Positions 15,800 through 26,200 of a DNA stretch of 64,000 bases are shown in pieces; positions within the stretch are counted from its first letter, which is position 1, and each line of letters opens with the position of its first letter. A model generated the notes under the pieces. That model worked only from the letters and a program-made list of their open reading frames with translations. It was not told where the DNA came from and searched no databases. The position numbers and the translations under genes were made by a program. The stretch covers positions 1 through 64,000 of the forward strand of contig NZ_BBQT01000020.1 in NCBI RefSeq assembly GCF_001570625.1. The letters run 5' to 3'. Source of the DNA: Syntrophomonas wolfei subsp. methylbutyratica. Its GTDB lineage: Bacteria; Bacillota; Syntrophomonadia; Syntrophomonadales; Syntrophomonadaceae.

Positions 15800-17010
15800 A
15801 TTTTGAAGCCCAGAGAGTAATTGAAGCCTTGCGTTCGGGGGTTTCTTCCCGGGCAGTAGGCCATTATTTTTCCTCGGCCCGGCCGGAATTGATGCGGCAG
15901 CTTTCCCGCGAATTGGACCGGGTCATGGAGAACGGGGATTCCAGCGGTATGGTCATAACCGGGCGCTATGGCGAAGGCAAAACCCATCTCCTGAACACCG
16001 TTGTTAACCTGGCCCACAACAACAACATGGTGGTCAGCCTGCTTTCTCTGAGCAAGGAAACGCCTTTTGATAAGCTCTACCTGGTTTACCAAAAAATGGT
16101 GTCCAATACCTACCTGCCCGGCAGGCTGCAGCCCGGATTTGAACAGCTGCTGCAGGATCTGACCCCCAACAGCCAGGCAGCCCAGGATATACTATCTTTT
16201 ACCAGCAAACACCTGGAAACGGACAAGCTGTTCTTCGTATTCCGTTCCTATTTGCATGTAGATGACCCGGACGACAAATACTTGCTGCTGGCCGACCTGG
16301 AGGGTGACTTCATCAGTACTTCACGCCTCCGCCAGGTTTACAAGCGCATCTTCGGCCAGGCAGCTCGCTTTGCGACCCCTTTCACCAAGAGCAGGCACAG
16401 CACAGATTACTTCGCCATGTTAAGCCACCTGTTCAAGCTGCTGGGCTTCAACGGCTGGGTAATTCTCTTTGATGAGGGCGAGCTGGTGGGGCGCCTGGGT
16501 AAAAAAGCCCGGCTAAAAGCCTATTCAAATATGGCTTCTTTCCTCTTTCCGGAACAGTATTCGCACCTGGAATCAACTTTTTGCATCTTTGCCCTGACCG
16601 CTTCTTTTATAGAAGATGTAATCGAAGGCCGGCATGAGTATGAAAACCTGAACAGCGTCTATGTCGAACGCAGTGAAAGAGAACCGGTGGAAAAGGTTCT
16701 CAACTCTATCAAGACCGCAGCGCAATTACAGGCCCTTAGTCCGGCGGAGATTAAGGTAGTGCTGGAACAACTGCGGGATTTTCACGCTCAGGCCTATGAT
16801 TGGCCTGCCAACCTGGACATTGAGCAAGTGCTTAAAGCCACAGAAACCCGGGGTTATTTGCTGAGAACCAGAATCCGTGCCGCCGTGGAACTGCTGGATC
16901 AGCTGTACCAGTATGGACAGGCCGGGGATATCCGAATCAATGAACTGGGAGAGCCGCAATATCTGGAAGATGAGCTGCCGGCTCTGGATGACTGCCTCCT
17001 GGAAAGCTGA
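15796..17010 (+). CDS. BrxD-like P-loop ATPase (DUF2791 type), second copy
   Basis: A 404-residue ATPase with Walker A GRYGEGKT (56-63) and Walker B WVILFDEGE (about 221-229). The N-terminal ALRSGVSSRAVGHYFSSARP is the typical lead-in of BrxD-type ATPases. It overlaps the first ATPase by four bases (ATGA) with GGAGGAGTGGAGG upstream. It is distinct from, not a simple duplicate of, its partner. No methyltransferase, PglZ or Lon-like gene is nearby, so a full BREX system is absent. The operon ends 30 bp from the convergent pdp gene. Confidence 0.78.
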   Translation: MNFEAQRVIEALRSGVSSRAVGHYFSSARPELMRQLSRELDRVMENGDSSGMVITGRYGEGKTHLLNTVVNLAHNNNMVVSLLSLSKETPFDKLYLVYQKMVSNTYLPGRLQPGFEQLLQDLTPNSQAAQDILSFTSKHLETDKLFFVFRSYLHVDDPDDKYLLLADLEGDFISTSRLRQVYKRIFGQAARFATPFTKSRHSTDYFAMLSHLFKLLGFNGWVILFDEGELVGRLGKKARLKAYSNMASFLFPEQYSHLESTFCIFALTASFIEDVIEGRHEYENLNSVYVERSEREPVEKVLNSIKTAAQLQALSPAEIKVVLEQLRDFHAQAYDWPANLDIEQVLKATETRGYLLRTRIRAAVELLDQLYQYGQAGDIRINELGEPQYLEDELPALDDCLLES

Positions 17011-17039
17011 GAAGGTATTCGAAAAAAATAATCCCGGCG

Positions 17040-18344
17040 CTAACTGATGAGCTGAATAATCAAGGGGCTTTTCTCCGGGGCCTGTTCACTGAAGCGGTAG
17101 GCCCGCAAGAGTTGTCTCCGGGCTGTTTCCAAGCGACCGGGGTCATTGGCATGGATTAGCGCCAGGGTATCCCCGGCTTCTACCAGGTCTCCCGGTTTTT
17201 TTAACAACTCAATACCTACAGCGTGATCGATTATATCTCTCACTTGTTCTCTCCCCGCTCCCAGAAGCATGGCGGCCTGCCCCACTTCCAGCGCATTGAG
17301 ATGCTCTACATAAGCTCGCTGGCCCGCCGTAATCTTCTCCTTAATCGCAGCTTCCGGGAGCCCGTAGTGGGGAAGGGAATAGTTCAGTTTCCCTCCCTGG
17401 GCCTCTACCATCTGTTTCCAGCTGACCAGGCCCAAACCACTTTTCAAAGCAGACCGGGCCAGTTCCCGTGCCTCATTAATACTGCTGGCCTTTTCCCCCA
17501 GAAATATCATCTGCGCCGCCAGCTCCAGCGACAATTCTTCCAGATCGGGAGGTCCCTGCCCTTTCAGAGTATCAATAGCTTCTTTAACCTCCAGGGCATT
17601 GCCCACCGCATTTCCCAGGGGTTGATCCATATTGCTGAGCAGAGCCACAACCTTGCGGCCTGCTCCCCGGCCAATATCAATCATGATTCGAGCCAGCTGA
17701 GCAGCTTTCTCGTAACTTTTCATAAAGGCGCCGCTGCCCACTTTAACATCCAGTACTATTCCCTCTGCCCCGGAAGCGATTTTTTTGCTCATTATGCTGG
17801 AGGCTATCAAAGGCAGGCTGTCTATGGTTGCGGTCACATCCCGGATGGCATAAAGCCTTTTGTCAGCCGGCACCAGGTTGCCGCTCTGGGAAACCACCGC
17901 CGCCTTAATCTGACTTACCTGCTGCAAGAAAGCCGGGTGAGCCATTTCCACTTTAAATCCAGTAATAGACTCAAATTTATCGATGGTTCCCCCGGTATGG
18001 CCCAGGCCCCGCCCGGACATTTTAGCCACGGGTACACCGGCTGCCGCCACCAGCGGAATAACTACCAGGGTGGTTTTGTCTCCCACCCCACCTGTGCTGT
18101 GCTTGTCCACTTTGACCCCTTCCACTGCGGAAAGCTCTATCACTTCGCCGGAATAGGCCATGGCCAGAGCCAAATCCCGGGTCTCCCCCGGGCTCATGCC
18201 TTGAAAATATACCGCCATAGCCCAGGCGGAAATCTGGTAGTCGGGAATAGTACCAACAGCAATACCCCGGACTAGAAATTCTATTTCATCCCGGCTCAAA
18301 TCTTTACCATCGCGTTTTTTTTCGATAATGTAGGACATCTTCAT
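17040..18344 (-). CDS. pdp: Pyrimidine-nucleoside phosphorylase
   Basis: A 434-residue enzyme that splits thymidine or uridine with phosphate. The family signature SGRGLGHTGGTIDKFESI is present near residue 115, along with the phosphate-binding KHSTGGVGDK. The first of two close ATGs has AAGGAG eleven bases upstream. It lies just downstream of deoB; together they send nucleoside pentoses into central carbon metabolism. deoB-pdp lies between xerD and the spoIIA operon, a common clostridial order. Confidence 0.95.
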   Translation of the reverse strand: MKMSYIIEKKRDGKDLSRDEIEFLVRGIAVGTIPDYQISAWAMAVYFQGMSPGETRDLALAMAYSGEVIELSAVEGVKVDKHSTGGVGDKTTLVVIPLVAAAGVPVAKMSGRGLGHTGGTIDKFESITGFKVEMAHPAFLQQVSQIKAAVVSQSGNLVPADKRLYAIRDVTATIDSLPLIASSIMSKKIASGAEGIVLDVKVGSGAFMKSYEKAAQLARIMIDIGRGAGRKVVALLSNMDQPLGNAVGNALEVKEAIDTLKGQGPPDLEELSLELAAQMIFLGEKASSINEARELARSALKSGLGLVSWKQMVEAQGGKLNYSLPHYGLPEAAIKEKITAGQRAYVEHLNALEVGQAAMLLGAGREQVRDIIDHAVGIELLKKPGDLVEAGDTLALIHANDPGRLETARRQLLRAYRFSEQAPEKSPLIIQLIS

Positions 18345-18362
18345 TTTAACAGCTTCTCCTTA

Positions 18363-19541
18363 TTAGACTAAACCCCTTATCAAAGGATAGAAACTCTTTC
18401 CGGCCAGCCCGGAAGCCGGCACCCCTATATGTTCCGCTATGCTCTGTCCCAAATCGGCAAAACTCTCCCTGATCCCCAGGTCAACTCCAGGACGGCACTC
18501 CCTTCCATAAACCAGGACCGGCACCATTTCCCGGGAATGGTCGGTGCTGGGGGTAGTGGGGTCGCAGCCATGGTCGGCGCTAATAAAGAGGAGATCGCCC
18601 GGCTTCAGGGCAGACATAATATTGGACAGTTCAGCGTCAAATTCCTCCAGGGCCCGAGCATAGCCTTCAACATCGTTACGGTGTCCATATACCTGGTCAA
18701 AATCCAGCAGATTGGCAAATATCAGGCCTGACGATTCTTCTTTTATCGCCGCGATTATAAGCTCTATTCCCTGACGGTTGCTTTTGCTGGGACGGCTTTC
18801 ACTCACTCCCCGGCCGGCAAAAAGGTCATAAATCTTGCCGATAGCTATGACCTGCTGTCCTGCTTCTATTATCGCGTCCAGTATGCTGCGTTCCGGAGCC
18901 AGAGAAAAATCATGGCGATTGGGGGTACGCTGAAAAGCTCCGGGATGACCGGTAAAGGGGCGGGCAATGACCCGGCCTACCGCGTTTTCTCCGGCCAGCA
19001 TCTCCCGGGCCGTGTGGCAGATGGCATAAAGCTCAGCCAGCGGGATAAGCTCCTCATGAGCGGCCACCTGAAAAACGCTGTCGGCTGAGGTATAAACGAT
19101 GGGACAAGCAGTTTTCATATGTTCCGGCCCCAGGCGCTCTATTATCTCGGTTCCAGAGGCCACTACATTGCCCAGGGTCTTCCGCTGTATTCTTCTTTCA
19201 AATTCCTCAATCAAATCAGGGGGAAAGGCATGGGGATAGGTGGGAAAGGGATATTTTAATACCTGTCCCATCATCTCCCAATGACCGGTGGTACTATCCT
19301 TGCCTGGTGATTTTTCCTTCATTTTGCCATAGGCGCCAAGAGCTTGCTGGACAGGCTTCACCCCGGGTATTTCATCCAGGTTGCCCAAACCCAGGCTCTG
19401 CATGCGGGGGAGCTCCAGCCCTCCTACCGCCCGGGCCGTATTAACGATGGTATTGCTGCCCTGGTCCCCATAAAGACTGCTATCTTCCATTTCCCCAATG
19501 CCGGCGCTGTCTAAAACTATTAATATAGCTCTCCTGGTCAA
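18363..19541 (-). CDS. deoB: Phosphopentomutase
   Basis: A 392-residue metalloenzyme of the alkaline-phosphatase superfamily that interconverts (deoxy)ribose 1- and 5-phosphate. Metal-binding segments are visible: VLDSAGIGE near the N-terminus, KDSTTGHWEMMG containing the phosphorylated threonine, and ISADHGCDPTTPSTDHSRE near residue 320. The start is a TTG at 19541 with AGGAGG ten bases upstream. It is followed 18 bp later by pdp. Confidence 0.95.
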   Translation of the reverse strand: MTRRAILIVLDSAGIGEMEDSSLYGDQGSNTIVNTARAVGGLELPRMQSLGLGNLDEIPGVKPVQQALGAYGKMKEKSPGKDSTTGHWEMMGQVLKYPFPTYPHAFPPDLIEEFERRIQRKTLGNVVASGTEIIERLGPEHMKTACPIVYTSADSVFQVAAHEELIPLAELYAICHTAREMLAGENAVGRVIARPFTGHPGAFQRTPNRHDFSLAPERSILDAIIEAGQQVIAIGKIYDLFAGRGVSESRPSKSNRQGIELIIAAIKEESSGLIFANLLDFDQVYGHRNDVEGYARALEEFDAELSNIMSALKPGDLLFISADHGCDPTTPSTDHSREMVPVLVYGRECRPGVDLGIRESFADLGQSIAEHIGVPASGLAGKSFYPLIRGLV

Positions 19542-19600
19542 AACTGCTCTACCTCCTGTAGTTCGGGTTCTCCGTAGGTCTGGAACCTCATGCAGGCCGA

Positions 19601-20491
19601 CTAGGCTCGGGGATGATACTGCTGGTAGACCTCGCGCAGCCTGCTTTTCGTCAGGTGGGTGTATATCTGGGTGGTAGAAATATCGGCATGACCCAGCATT
19701 TCCTGAACCGCTCTGAGATCGGCTCCATTTTCCAACAAATGAGTGGCGAAGGAATGTCTCAAAGTATGGGGAGTCACTTCCTTTTCCAGTTCAGCTTTCC
19801 CAACATAATTCTCCAATATTTTAAAAAAACCTTGCCGGCTCAAGGGGCGGCCCCGGGCATTTAAGAAAAGCGTTCTCTCCAGAGAATTTTTTACCAACGA
19901 ATTACGAACTCGGGCCAGATAACGATTTACCCATTCGATGGAAGTCTGGTTTACCGGTATAATCCTCTCTTTGCGGCCTTTGCCCATACAACGTAAAAAA
20001 CCGGCCGTAGGGTTGAGGTCTTCCACCTGTAGAGACAGGAGCTCCGAAACCCTTATCCCGGTTCCATACATCAACTCCAGCATGGCCCTATCCCTGATTC
20101 CCAGCGGCACAACCGGATTGGGCTGTTCCATTAGCTTATCCACTTCTTCGATAGACAAAACCTGGGGCAGTTTGCGTTTTATTTTGGGAGTCTCCAAATC
20201 GCTGCTGGGGTTTTTCTCCAGCTCCCCTTCCAGTATCAGGAACTTATAATAGCTCTTGATACTGGAAAGGCTGCGGGCAATGCTGGAATGAGCTGCTCCC
20301 TGATCCAACTGCCAGGAAAGGAAAGCCATAATATCATGCTTGCTAATATTCTGCGGACATAAAGCCCGGGAATTCTCTCGCAAAAACTCTTGGAATTTCA
20401 ACAGATCCCGCTTATAGGCAATACGGGAATTGGCCGCCAGGCCCTTTTCAAAATTAAGATAAGCCATAAAATCCTCTATGGAATTCTGCAT
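19601..20491 (-). CDS. xerD: Tyrosine recombinase XerD
   Basis: A 296-residue site-specific recombinase that resolves chromosome dimers at dif together with XerC. The SAM-like N-terminal domain precedes the catalytic domain. The catalytic residues are Arg in GTGIRVSELL, Lys in KGRKERIIP, HTLRHSF, and the H...Y pair in LGHADISTTQIYTH. The ATG at 20491 is preferred because it gives the usual XerD length and has GGGAG upstream; an ATG at 20533 adds 14 residues. It is in the spoIIM-DUF4227-xerD-deoB order of sporulating Firmicutes, so it is a core gene and not a mobile-element integrase. Confidence 0.93.
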   Translation of the reverse strand: MQNSIEDFMAYLNFEKGLAANSRIAYKRDLLKFQEFLRENSRALCPQNISKHDIMAFLSWQLDQGAAHSSIARSLSSIKSYYKFLILEGELEKNPSSDLETPKIKRKLPQVLSIEEVDKLMEQPNPVVPLGIRDRAMLELMYGTGIRVSELLSLQVEDLNPTAGFLRCMGKGRKERIIPVNQTSIEWVNRYLARVRNSLVKNSLERTLFLNARGRPLSRQGFFKILENYVGKAELEKEVTPHTLRHSFATHLLENGADLRAVQEMLGHADISTTQIYTHLTKSRLREVYQQYHPRA

Positions 20492-20554
20492 AAGCTTGCT
20501 CCCAGTTTTTCTAATGTTTTTTGTTTTTGACATACTCGCCCTGTTTTCCTGCTT

Positions 20555-20821
20555 TCACTCCTTCTCCTCATAATAAAAGTTTTGCAATTTGAAAACAAAT
20601 TGATCCATTACCTTTTCAAACCTGGTACTTTGTTTGTTCTTCTCCACCCGCATGGGGTTACCGCTGGGGTGCTCTTCCTTAAACCAGTTGCCCAAAGCAG
20701 GAACCTGCTTATGCAGTATCCCAGTCATGGTCGGAACGGCCAGAGCAAAGGCGAGGATAAAAACAAGCAAAATCAAGAAGTTGAGAATCTTTTTTTTCCA
20801 GTTATTTATAACGACAATCAC
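20555..20821 (-). CDS. DUF4227 (YqzK-like) single-pass membrane protein
   Basis: An 88-residue protein with one transmembrane helix (about residues 10-32, KILNFLILLVFILAFALAVP) and a charged C-terminal tail. The start is the GTG at 20821 with GGAGGTG about seven bases upstream; the longer open frame beyond it overlaps spoIIM and is not supported. In Bacillus a gene of this family also lies directly upstream of the xerD homologue. No function is known to me. Confidence 0.75.
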   Translation of the reverse strand: MIVVINNWKKKILNFLILLVFILAFALAVPTMTGILHKQVPALGNWFKEEHPSGNPMRVEKNKQSTRFEKVMDQFVFKLQNFYYEEKE

Positions 20822-20865
20822 AGATTTTTCACCTCCAGAAAATATTATTGAGGTCCGCTTTTTCT

Positions 20866-21477
20866 TCAGACCAGGAGCTGCAACAACCAGGGTGATAGAT
20901 AAGCTTCGATAAAGGCCCCGAGTAAAAAAACCAGGATGAAAAGCAGCATCAATATACTGTAAGCTATCAAAGCTGTTCCCAGGGGTAAGTAACTGTTGTT
21001 TCTGCCTTTTAGTATATATAGCGAAGCATTGACTGCCACTACCGCCCATATTAAAAGAAAAGGTATATAGACGATGTTCTGGGGAAGAACGGCAATAAAA
21101 CTCAGAATAATACCAGCACCGGCCTTTTCCTGGAATAAAAAACTTAGGGTGAATCCCAGAGAAATGCCCCGTAAAAATATCACCGCCAGAATCAAGGGAA
21201 AGCCAATTACCGTAAGACCAAGAAACCATATCACCAGAATAGTTTTGCTCTGATGAAGAAAGGCGCTGCAAAAGATGCTGGCTCCATCAAGATTGCCCTC
21301 CATCCCCCCTTTCAAATACTTATCTATCATCTGCAGCAGGTGGCTTCTTACTCCCCCATCCAGGCTGGATACTTTGTAGCTTCCCACAACAATACCGCTT
21401 AAAAAGATAAGTAATATGAGCAAATATTGCCAGCGGTTATCCCTGATATGTTGTTTTATCCGCTGTTTCAAATACAT
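20866..21477 (-). CDS. spoIIM: Stage II sporulation protein M
   Basis: A 203-residue polytopic membrane protein, one of the SpoIIDMP engulfment proteins that drive septal peptidoglycan remodelling. About five hydrophobic segments are visible, starting with LLILLIFLSGIVVGSYKV (about 19-36) and ending with LLFILVFLLGAFIEAYLSPW. AAAAGGAG precedes the ATG. Its position next to DUF4227 and xerD agrees with the Bacillus order. 21478-21738 holds no gene, only a terminator. Confidence 0.93.
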   Translation of the reverse strand: MYLKQRIKQHIRDNRWQYLLILLIFLSGIVVGSYKVSSLDGGVRSHLLQMIDKYLKGGMEGNLDGASIFCSAFLHQSKTILVIWFLGLTVIGFPLILAVIFLRGISLGFTLSFLFQEKAGAGIILSFIAVLPQNIVYIPFLLIWAVVAVNASLYILKGRNNSYLPLGTALIAYSILMLLFILVFLLGAFIEAYLSPWLLQLLV

Positions 21478-21605
21478 AGCCGTCTCCTTTTGCCGGTTTT
21501 AGGGGCTCCTCTTTTTTTGAGCTCATAGCTTTTGGCAGCGGATTTTTCACCGGCCTTTAGAAAAAGATATTTATTTTTGCTTCACTTTATGCAGAAAAGA
21601 AAAAG

Positions 21606-21625
21606 ACCTGGAAATTATTCCAGGT
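21606..21625 (-). terminator. Terminator downstream of the CBS-pyrophosphatase
   Basis: An inverted repeat ACCTGGAA-ATTA-TTCCAGGT is followed on the minus strand by CTTTTTCTTTT. It lies 113 bp after the pyrophosphatase stop and ahead of spoIIM, so it separates the two transcription units. Confidence 0.75.
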
Positions 21626-21738
21626 TCTGACAAGGCAAGAATAGCTGCGGGCAATTTGAAAAATTCATTCTTCATTGCTCAATTTTATTAACTGAGTTTG
21701 TCACTGAGCATAAGGGTCCCCGGCATTTCTACACACAT

Positions 21739-23091
21739 CTAGAGGAGATTTTGCTGGCGCAGGGCTTCGTATATAACCGGTACCACCTGTTTCTTACGCG
21801 ACATAACCCCCTGCAGGAATATCTCCCCTTCTTCACTGTGCAAACCAAAAGCCCGCTCAACCAGAGAGCTTTTCTCCCCGGCAAAGAGCAATTCGGTTCC
21901 CTCTTCCAGAATACCGGTGACCATCAAGCATATAAAAGCATAGGCTTTGCGCTCGCATATCTCCTGCATGCTCTTCAAGAGGGAGGCTTTACGCCGGGAG
22001 AAGCTGGCCAGGTCAACCGTTTCAATCTGCGAAATAGCAAAGATAAGTTCTTCACTGCTGTACTCCTTGAGGTCTTCGTATATCAATTCCTCATCATCCC
22101 GTTTATCCAGCTGATGGCTGTTTTCAAATATGGCTTTGCCCCAGCTCAAGGGCTCCAATCCTGATATATCCTGCAGTTTAGCGGCAATACTCAAATCCTT
22201 GCCGGTAGTGGTAGGTGATTTGAAAAGCATGGTATCACTAAGTATTCCCGAGAGCAGCAATCCGGCCAGGTTTTTGGAGAGCGCCAGTTTCATGCTGATA
22301 AACTTTTCCGCCACCAAGGTGGAGGTGGAACCAACCGGTTCGTTGTGAAAGTATATGGGCGATATGGTCTGTAGATCGCCCACCCGGTGATGATCCACTA
22401 TCTCCAATATTTCTGCTTCTTCCACCCCGTCAACTGCCTGTTTCTTTTCGTTATGGTCCACCAGTATGAGCTTCTTGCGCCGCATATTCAAAAGGTGGTA
22501 GCGGGAAATAATCCCTAAAAAACGATTTTCTTCGTCTACTACGGGGTAATTTCTGAACCGGGTGGAAAGCATGAGCTTGCGGGCTTCTTCTGCGGCCTCA
22601 TCCTTTTCAAAAAGGATTAAATCCCGGGTTTTCATTATGTCGGTGACTTTTCTATCCAGCAATTTCCCGAGTATTCCCGGAGTTTCCGCCAGATCTCCCA
22701 TATCCAGCAGGCTGTTCATAAAGAGCATGGCCATGTCACCGATGGTAATCAGACCCAGCAGTCTCTCCTTTTCATCAACCACGGGAACGGTCTTCAGTTC
22801 CTGCCGGCGCAAGATATTGCTGAGCTCCATCAGGTTCATATCCCGGCATACGCAAAAAGGCTCCTTCTCATCCAAAAGGTCTTCTACCGTGGTCTTCACG
22901 TTCTTTATATGCAGGGGCGGGGCAAAATCAAAAGCCTCTAATACGAAATCTATTTCATCGCTCATTTCTCCCGCCATCGCCGCCAGGTACAGCCCCTGGT
23001 CTGTGGCTTCCTTATATTCCCGGTAGGCTATGGCGGCAGCAACGGCATCTATATCCGGGTTTTTATGGCCTATCACATAAATCGCTTTCAC
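21739..23091 (-). CDS. CBS-domain manganese-dependent inorganic pyrophosphatase
   Basis: A 450-residue DHH-family pyrophosphatase. The catalytic N-domain starts with GHKNPDIDAVAAA. It is split by a regulatory insert of two CBS domains (about residues 70-200: MNLMELSNILRRQELKTVPV and LMLSTRFRNYPVVDEE). The DHH core then resumes with ILVDHNE and EIVDHHRVG, and the C-terminal DHHA2 domain completes the active site. The DRTGG domain of some relatives is absent. CBS-PPases of this type are inhibited or activated by adenine nucleotides, so pyrophosphate removal may be tied to energy charge. No other gene shares its operon. Confidence 0.92.
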   Translation of the reverse strand: MKAIYVIGHKNPDIDAVAAAIAYREYKEATDQGLYLAAMAGEMSDEIDFVLEAFDFAPPLHIKNVKTTVEDLLDEKEPFCVCRDMNLMELSNILRRQELKTVPVVDEKERLLGLITIGDMAMLFMNSLLDMGDLAETPGILGKLLDRKVTDIMKTRDLILFEKDEAAEEARKLMLSTRFRNYPVVDEENRFLGIISRYHLLNMRRKKLILVDHNEKKQAVDGVEEAEILEIVDHHRVGDLQTISPIYFHNEPVGSTSTLVAEKFISMKLALSKNLAGLLLSGILSDTMLFKSPTTTGKDLSIAAKLQDISGLEPLSWGKAIFENSHQLDKRDDEELIYEDLKEYSSEELIFAISQIETVDLASFSRRKASLLKSMQEICERKAYAFICLMVTGILEEGTELLFAGEKSSLVERAFGLHSEEGEIFLQGVMSRKKQVVPVIYEALRQQNLL

Positions 23092-23245
23092 TCCAAAATA
23101 CCTCCCTTGCTTTAAGTTTAGCCTGTTTTTGCCATATTAATGCCTTGCACTTTTTTTATCGCTATAAAGGGTTTTTAGAATAAATACAAAATTATAAATA
23201 TCATGAACAAATAACTAGCACAGGTATATGGAGGAGGGATTACTG

Positions 23246-26200
23246 ATGACAGACGGTTTCAGCATAAACGAGATGAAAGCTAATTTTGACACTTTGTTTA
23301 ATACCTTAGAGGATTATTTATTTATTATAGATGAAAATGGCAAAACTGTATATGCCAATAAAGCAGTTATCGAAAAACTGGGTTATAGCCCGGAAGAATT
23401 AGAGGGAATGAGACTACTTCTTTTGCATCCGCCGGAAAGAAGGGATGAAGCCGCCAATATATTTGCCAGTATGATAGCCGGGAAACGCGATCATTGTCCT
23501 ATTCCTCTCTATACTAAAGGAGGCAGCTGCATACCGGTTGAAACCAAAGTTGTGAGGGGGCAGTGGCAGGGGACCCCCGTCTTTTTTACTATCAGTAAAG
23601 ATATATCACAGATAAGCCAGGCTAATGCCAGGTTTTCCAAAGCCTTTTCTATTAATCCGGCACTTATGGCTATCAGCAAGATTGACAGTGGTGAGCTTAT
23701 TGATGTAAACGAAAGTTATCTTAGAAGGTTGGAGTATAGTAGGGACGAGGTAATCGGCAAAACCTCAAGTGAGCTTGGGATTATACCGTTTGCCGAGAGA
23801 GATTTACTCATAAAAGAACTTTACCAGCAGGGCTATATACATAATAAGGAATTAACCCTTAGTACAAAAAACGCTAGCGAATTATATGTTATTTTTTCGG
23901 TCGAATATATAGAAACCGACGATCAGGTCTACCTTTTAACGGTAATGGTGGATATCACCGGAAGGAAGATAGCCGAAGAACTTTTAAAGGAAAGTGAAGA
24001 TCGCTGGTCTTCAGCCCTGGAGTGCAGTGGGAACGGGGTTTGGGATTGGGATGCGGTAACTAATCAGGTATTCTTTTCCCGGGAATGGAAAAGCATGTTG
24101 GGTTATGAAGAATACGAGATCGGGGACTCCCTGCAGGAATGGCAAAGCCGGGTTCACCCGGAGGATTGGGAACGGATCCAGGTAGAACTGCAAAAACACT
24201 TTGATGGCCAGACACCGGTTTACGGGAGTGAACATCGTCTGCGTACCCGGGATGGCAGCTACAAATGGATTCTGGACCGGGGAAAGGTGATTAAGCGTGA
24301 TGAAGAAGGCCAAGTTCTGCGGGTTATCGGCACCCATACCGACATTACCGAGATAAAGAAAGTTCAGGAAGACTTGAGCCGTACTCGGGGACAGCTAAAA
24401 GCCATTTTGGATAACCTGCCTTTTTTAGCCTGGTTTAAAGATAAAGAAGGACATCATATAGAGGTAAACCGGTTTTTTGAAATATCCTGTGGCTTAACAC
24501 GCGATGAAATAATTGGTAAGACCGACCTGGATATATGGCCCCGGGAATTTGCTTTAAAATATATGGAAGATGACCGAGAAGTAATGGCTAGCAAAAAACA
24601 AATCAATAAAGAGGAGCGGTTGCAGGATAAAGCCGGAGGTATATGGTTTAGTACCTTTAAAACCCCGGTGTTTGACCAGAAGGGCAATGTGATAGGAACT
24701 ACGGGAATTACCCGGGATATTACCGAGAGTAGTAGATTAGAACATGAGCTGATAGAGCAGCGGACCTTCTTAAAATCATTGATTGATGCCATTCCTGACC
24801 TTATATTTTACAAAGATATAAACAATATATACCTGGGTTGTAACCATGCCTTTGCTCACAGGTTTATTGGTCTAGCCGAAGAAGAAATAGTGGGCAGAAC
24901 TGATTTGGATTTTGTTAAAGATAAGGAGCTGGCCCGCTTTTTTATGCAAAAAGACAGGGAAATGCTGCTATCGGGTGAGACCCGTATGAACGAAGAAACT
25001 ATAACCCTGGTTGACGGCTCCATAATGGAATTGGAGACGGTAAAAACACCCTTTTACAAAGACGGAACCATAGCCGGGCTGATTGGAGTATCCCGGGATA
25101 TAACCAAGCGTAAAATAGCCCAAAACCAGCTGCTTATAAAACAAAAAATACTATCCAACATTGCTGCCGCTACCAATGAACTATTAATAAATAGTGATTA
25201 CTATGAAGCTATTAATAAATGCCTGGCTTTGCTGGGTGAGGCTACCGGAGTAGATCGGGTCTATATGTTTGAAAACCATTATGAAGATAATAAGGCCTGT
25301 ACCAGCTATAAAATGGAATGGAACTCCGGTATTTTCCCAGCCCAAATAAACAATCCCAGACTGCGGAATATCCCCTTCGAGCAGATAGCGAATTTTTTAG
25401 AACCGCTAATGCGGAATGAAGCAATTATTGGAAGGGTACAAGAATTCAAGGATGGATTGGATAAAGAACTCCTGTTAGAACAAGGAATCATATCAATACT
25501 GGCTTTACCCATCTTTGTAGGAGGAGTTTTATGGGGTTTTGTCGGTTTTGATGAATGCAAGGAGGAAAGAAACTGGAGTGAAGACGAATTTTCCATTTTG
25601 AAGGCTTTCAGCAATTCTATTGCTGAAGCCATCGAACGCAGTCAAATGGAACAAAAACTGGCCCAGGCTAAAGAAGCAGCTGAATCTGCCAACCACGCCA
25701 AATCCTTATTTTTAGCGAATATGTCCCATGAGATTCGCACTCCTATGAACGGCATATTGGGGTTCCTGGAACTCCTGGGGGAAACTGAACTATCGACTGA
25801 ACAGCAAGACTATGTGCAGGAGGCACATAGAGCCTCGGAAATCCTACTTTATCTTATTAATGATATCCTGGATTTCTCTAAAATTGAAGCTGGTAAACTG
25901 ACCATGGAAGAAATCCCCTTCCGGGTTAGAACGGTAGTGGAAGACGCTGTTTCCCTGCAGGCTCCAAAGGCCAGAGAAAAAGGCCTGGAGATGCATACCC
26001 TGATCAAATCCAATGTACCAGATGAGGTAGTGGGTGACCCGGCCCGGCTGCGTCAAATCTTAAATAACCTGCTTAGCAATGCGGTTAAATTTACCCATAC
26101 CGGTGAAATCCTGGTAATTGCGGAAACGATAACTGAAACTGCGGAGCAGGTGGAAATCGCTTTTGAAGTTTGTGATAGCGGTATTGGTATTGCCGCGGAG

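Noticed and set aside
14573-17010. A BREX system
   Set aside because: Only BrxD-like ATPases are present. No pglX-type methyltransferase, pglZ, brxL, brxA or brxB gene lies in the window.
17223-18275. A 350-codon frame on the plus strand
   Set aside because: It is the shadow of the well-supported pdp gene and has no ribosome binding site or recognisable domain.
19601-20491. Integrase of a mobile island
   Set aside because: The recombinase has the length and motifs of XerD and sits in the conserved spoIIM-xerD-deoB order; no attachment-site duplication is seen.
20822-21271. 150-codon extension of the DUF4227 gene across spoIIM
   Set aside because: It overlaps the well-supported spoIIM in another frame; GTG 20821 has GGAGGTG upstream.
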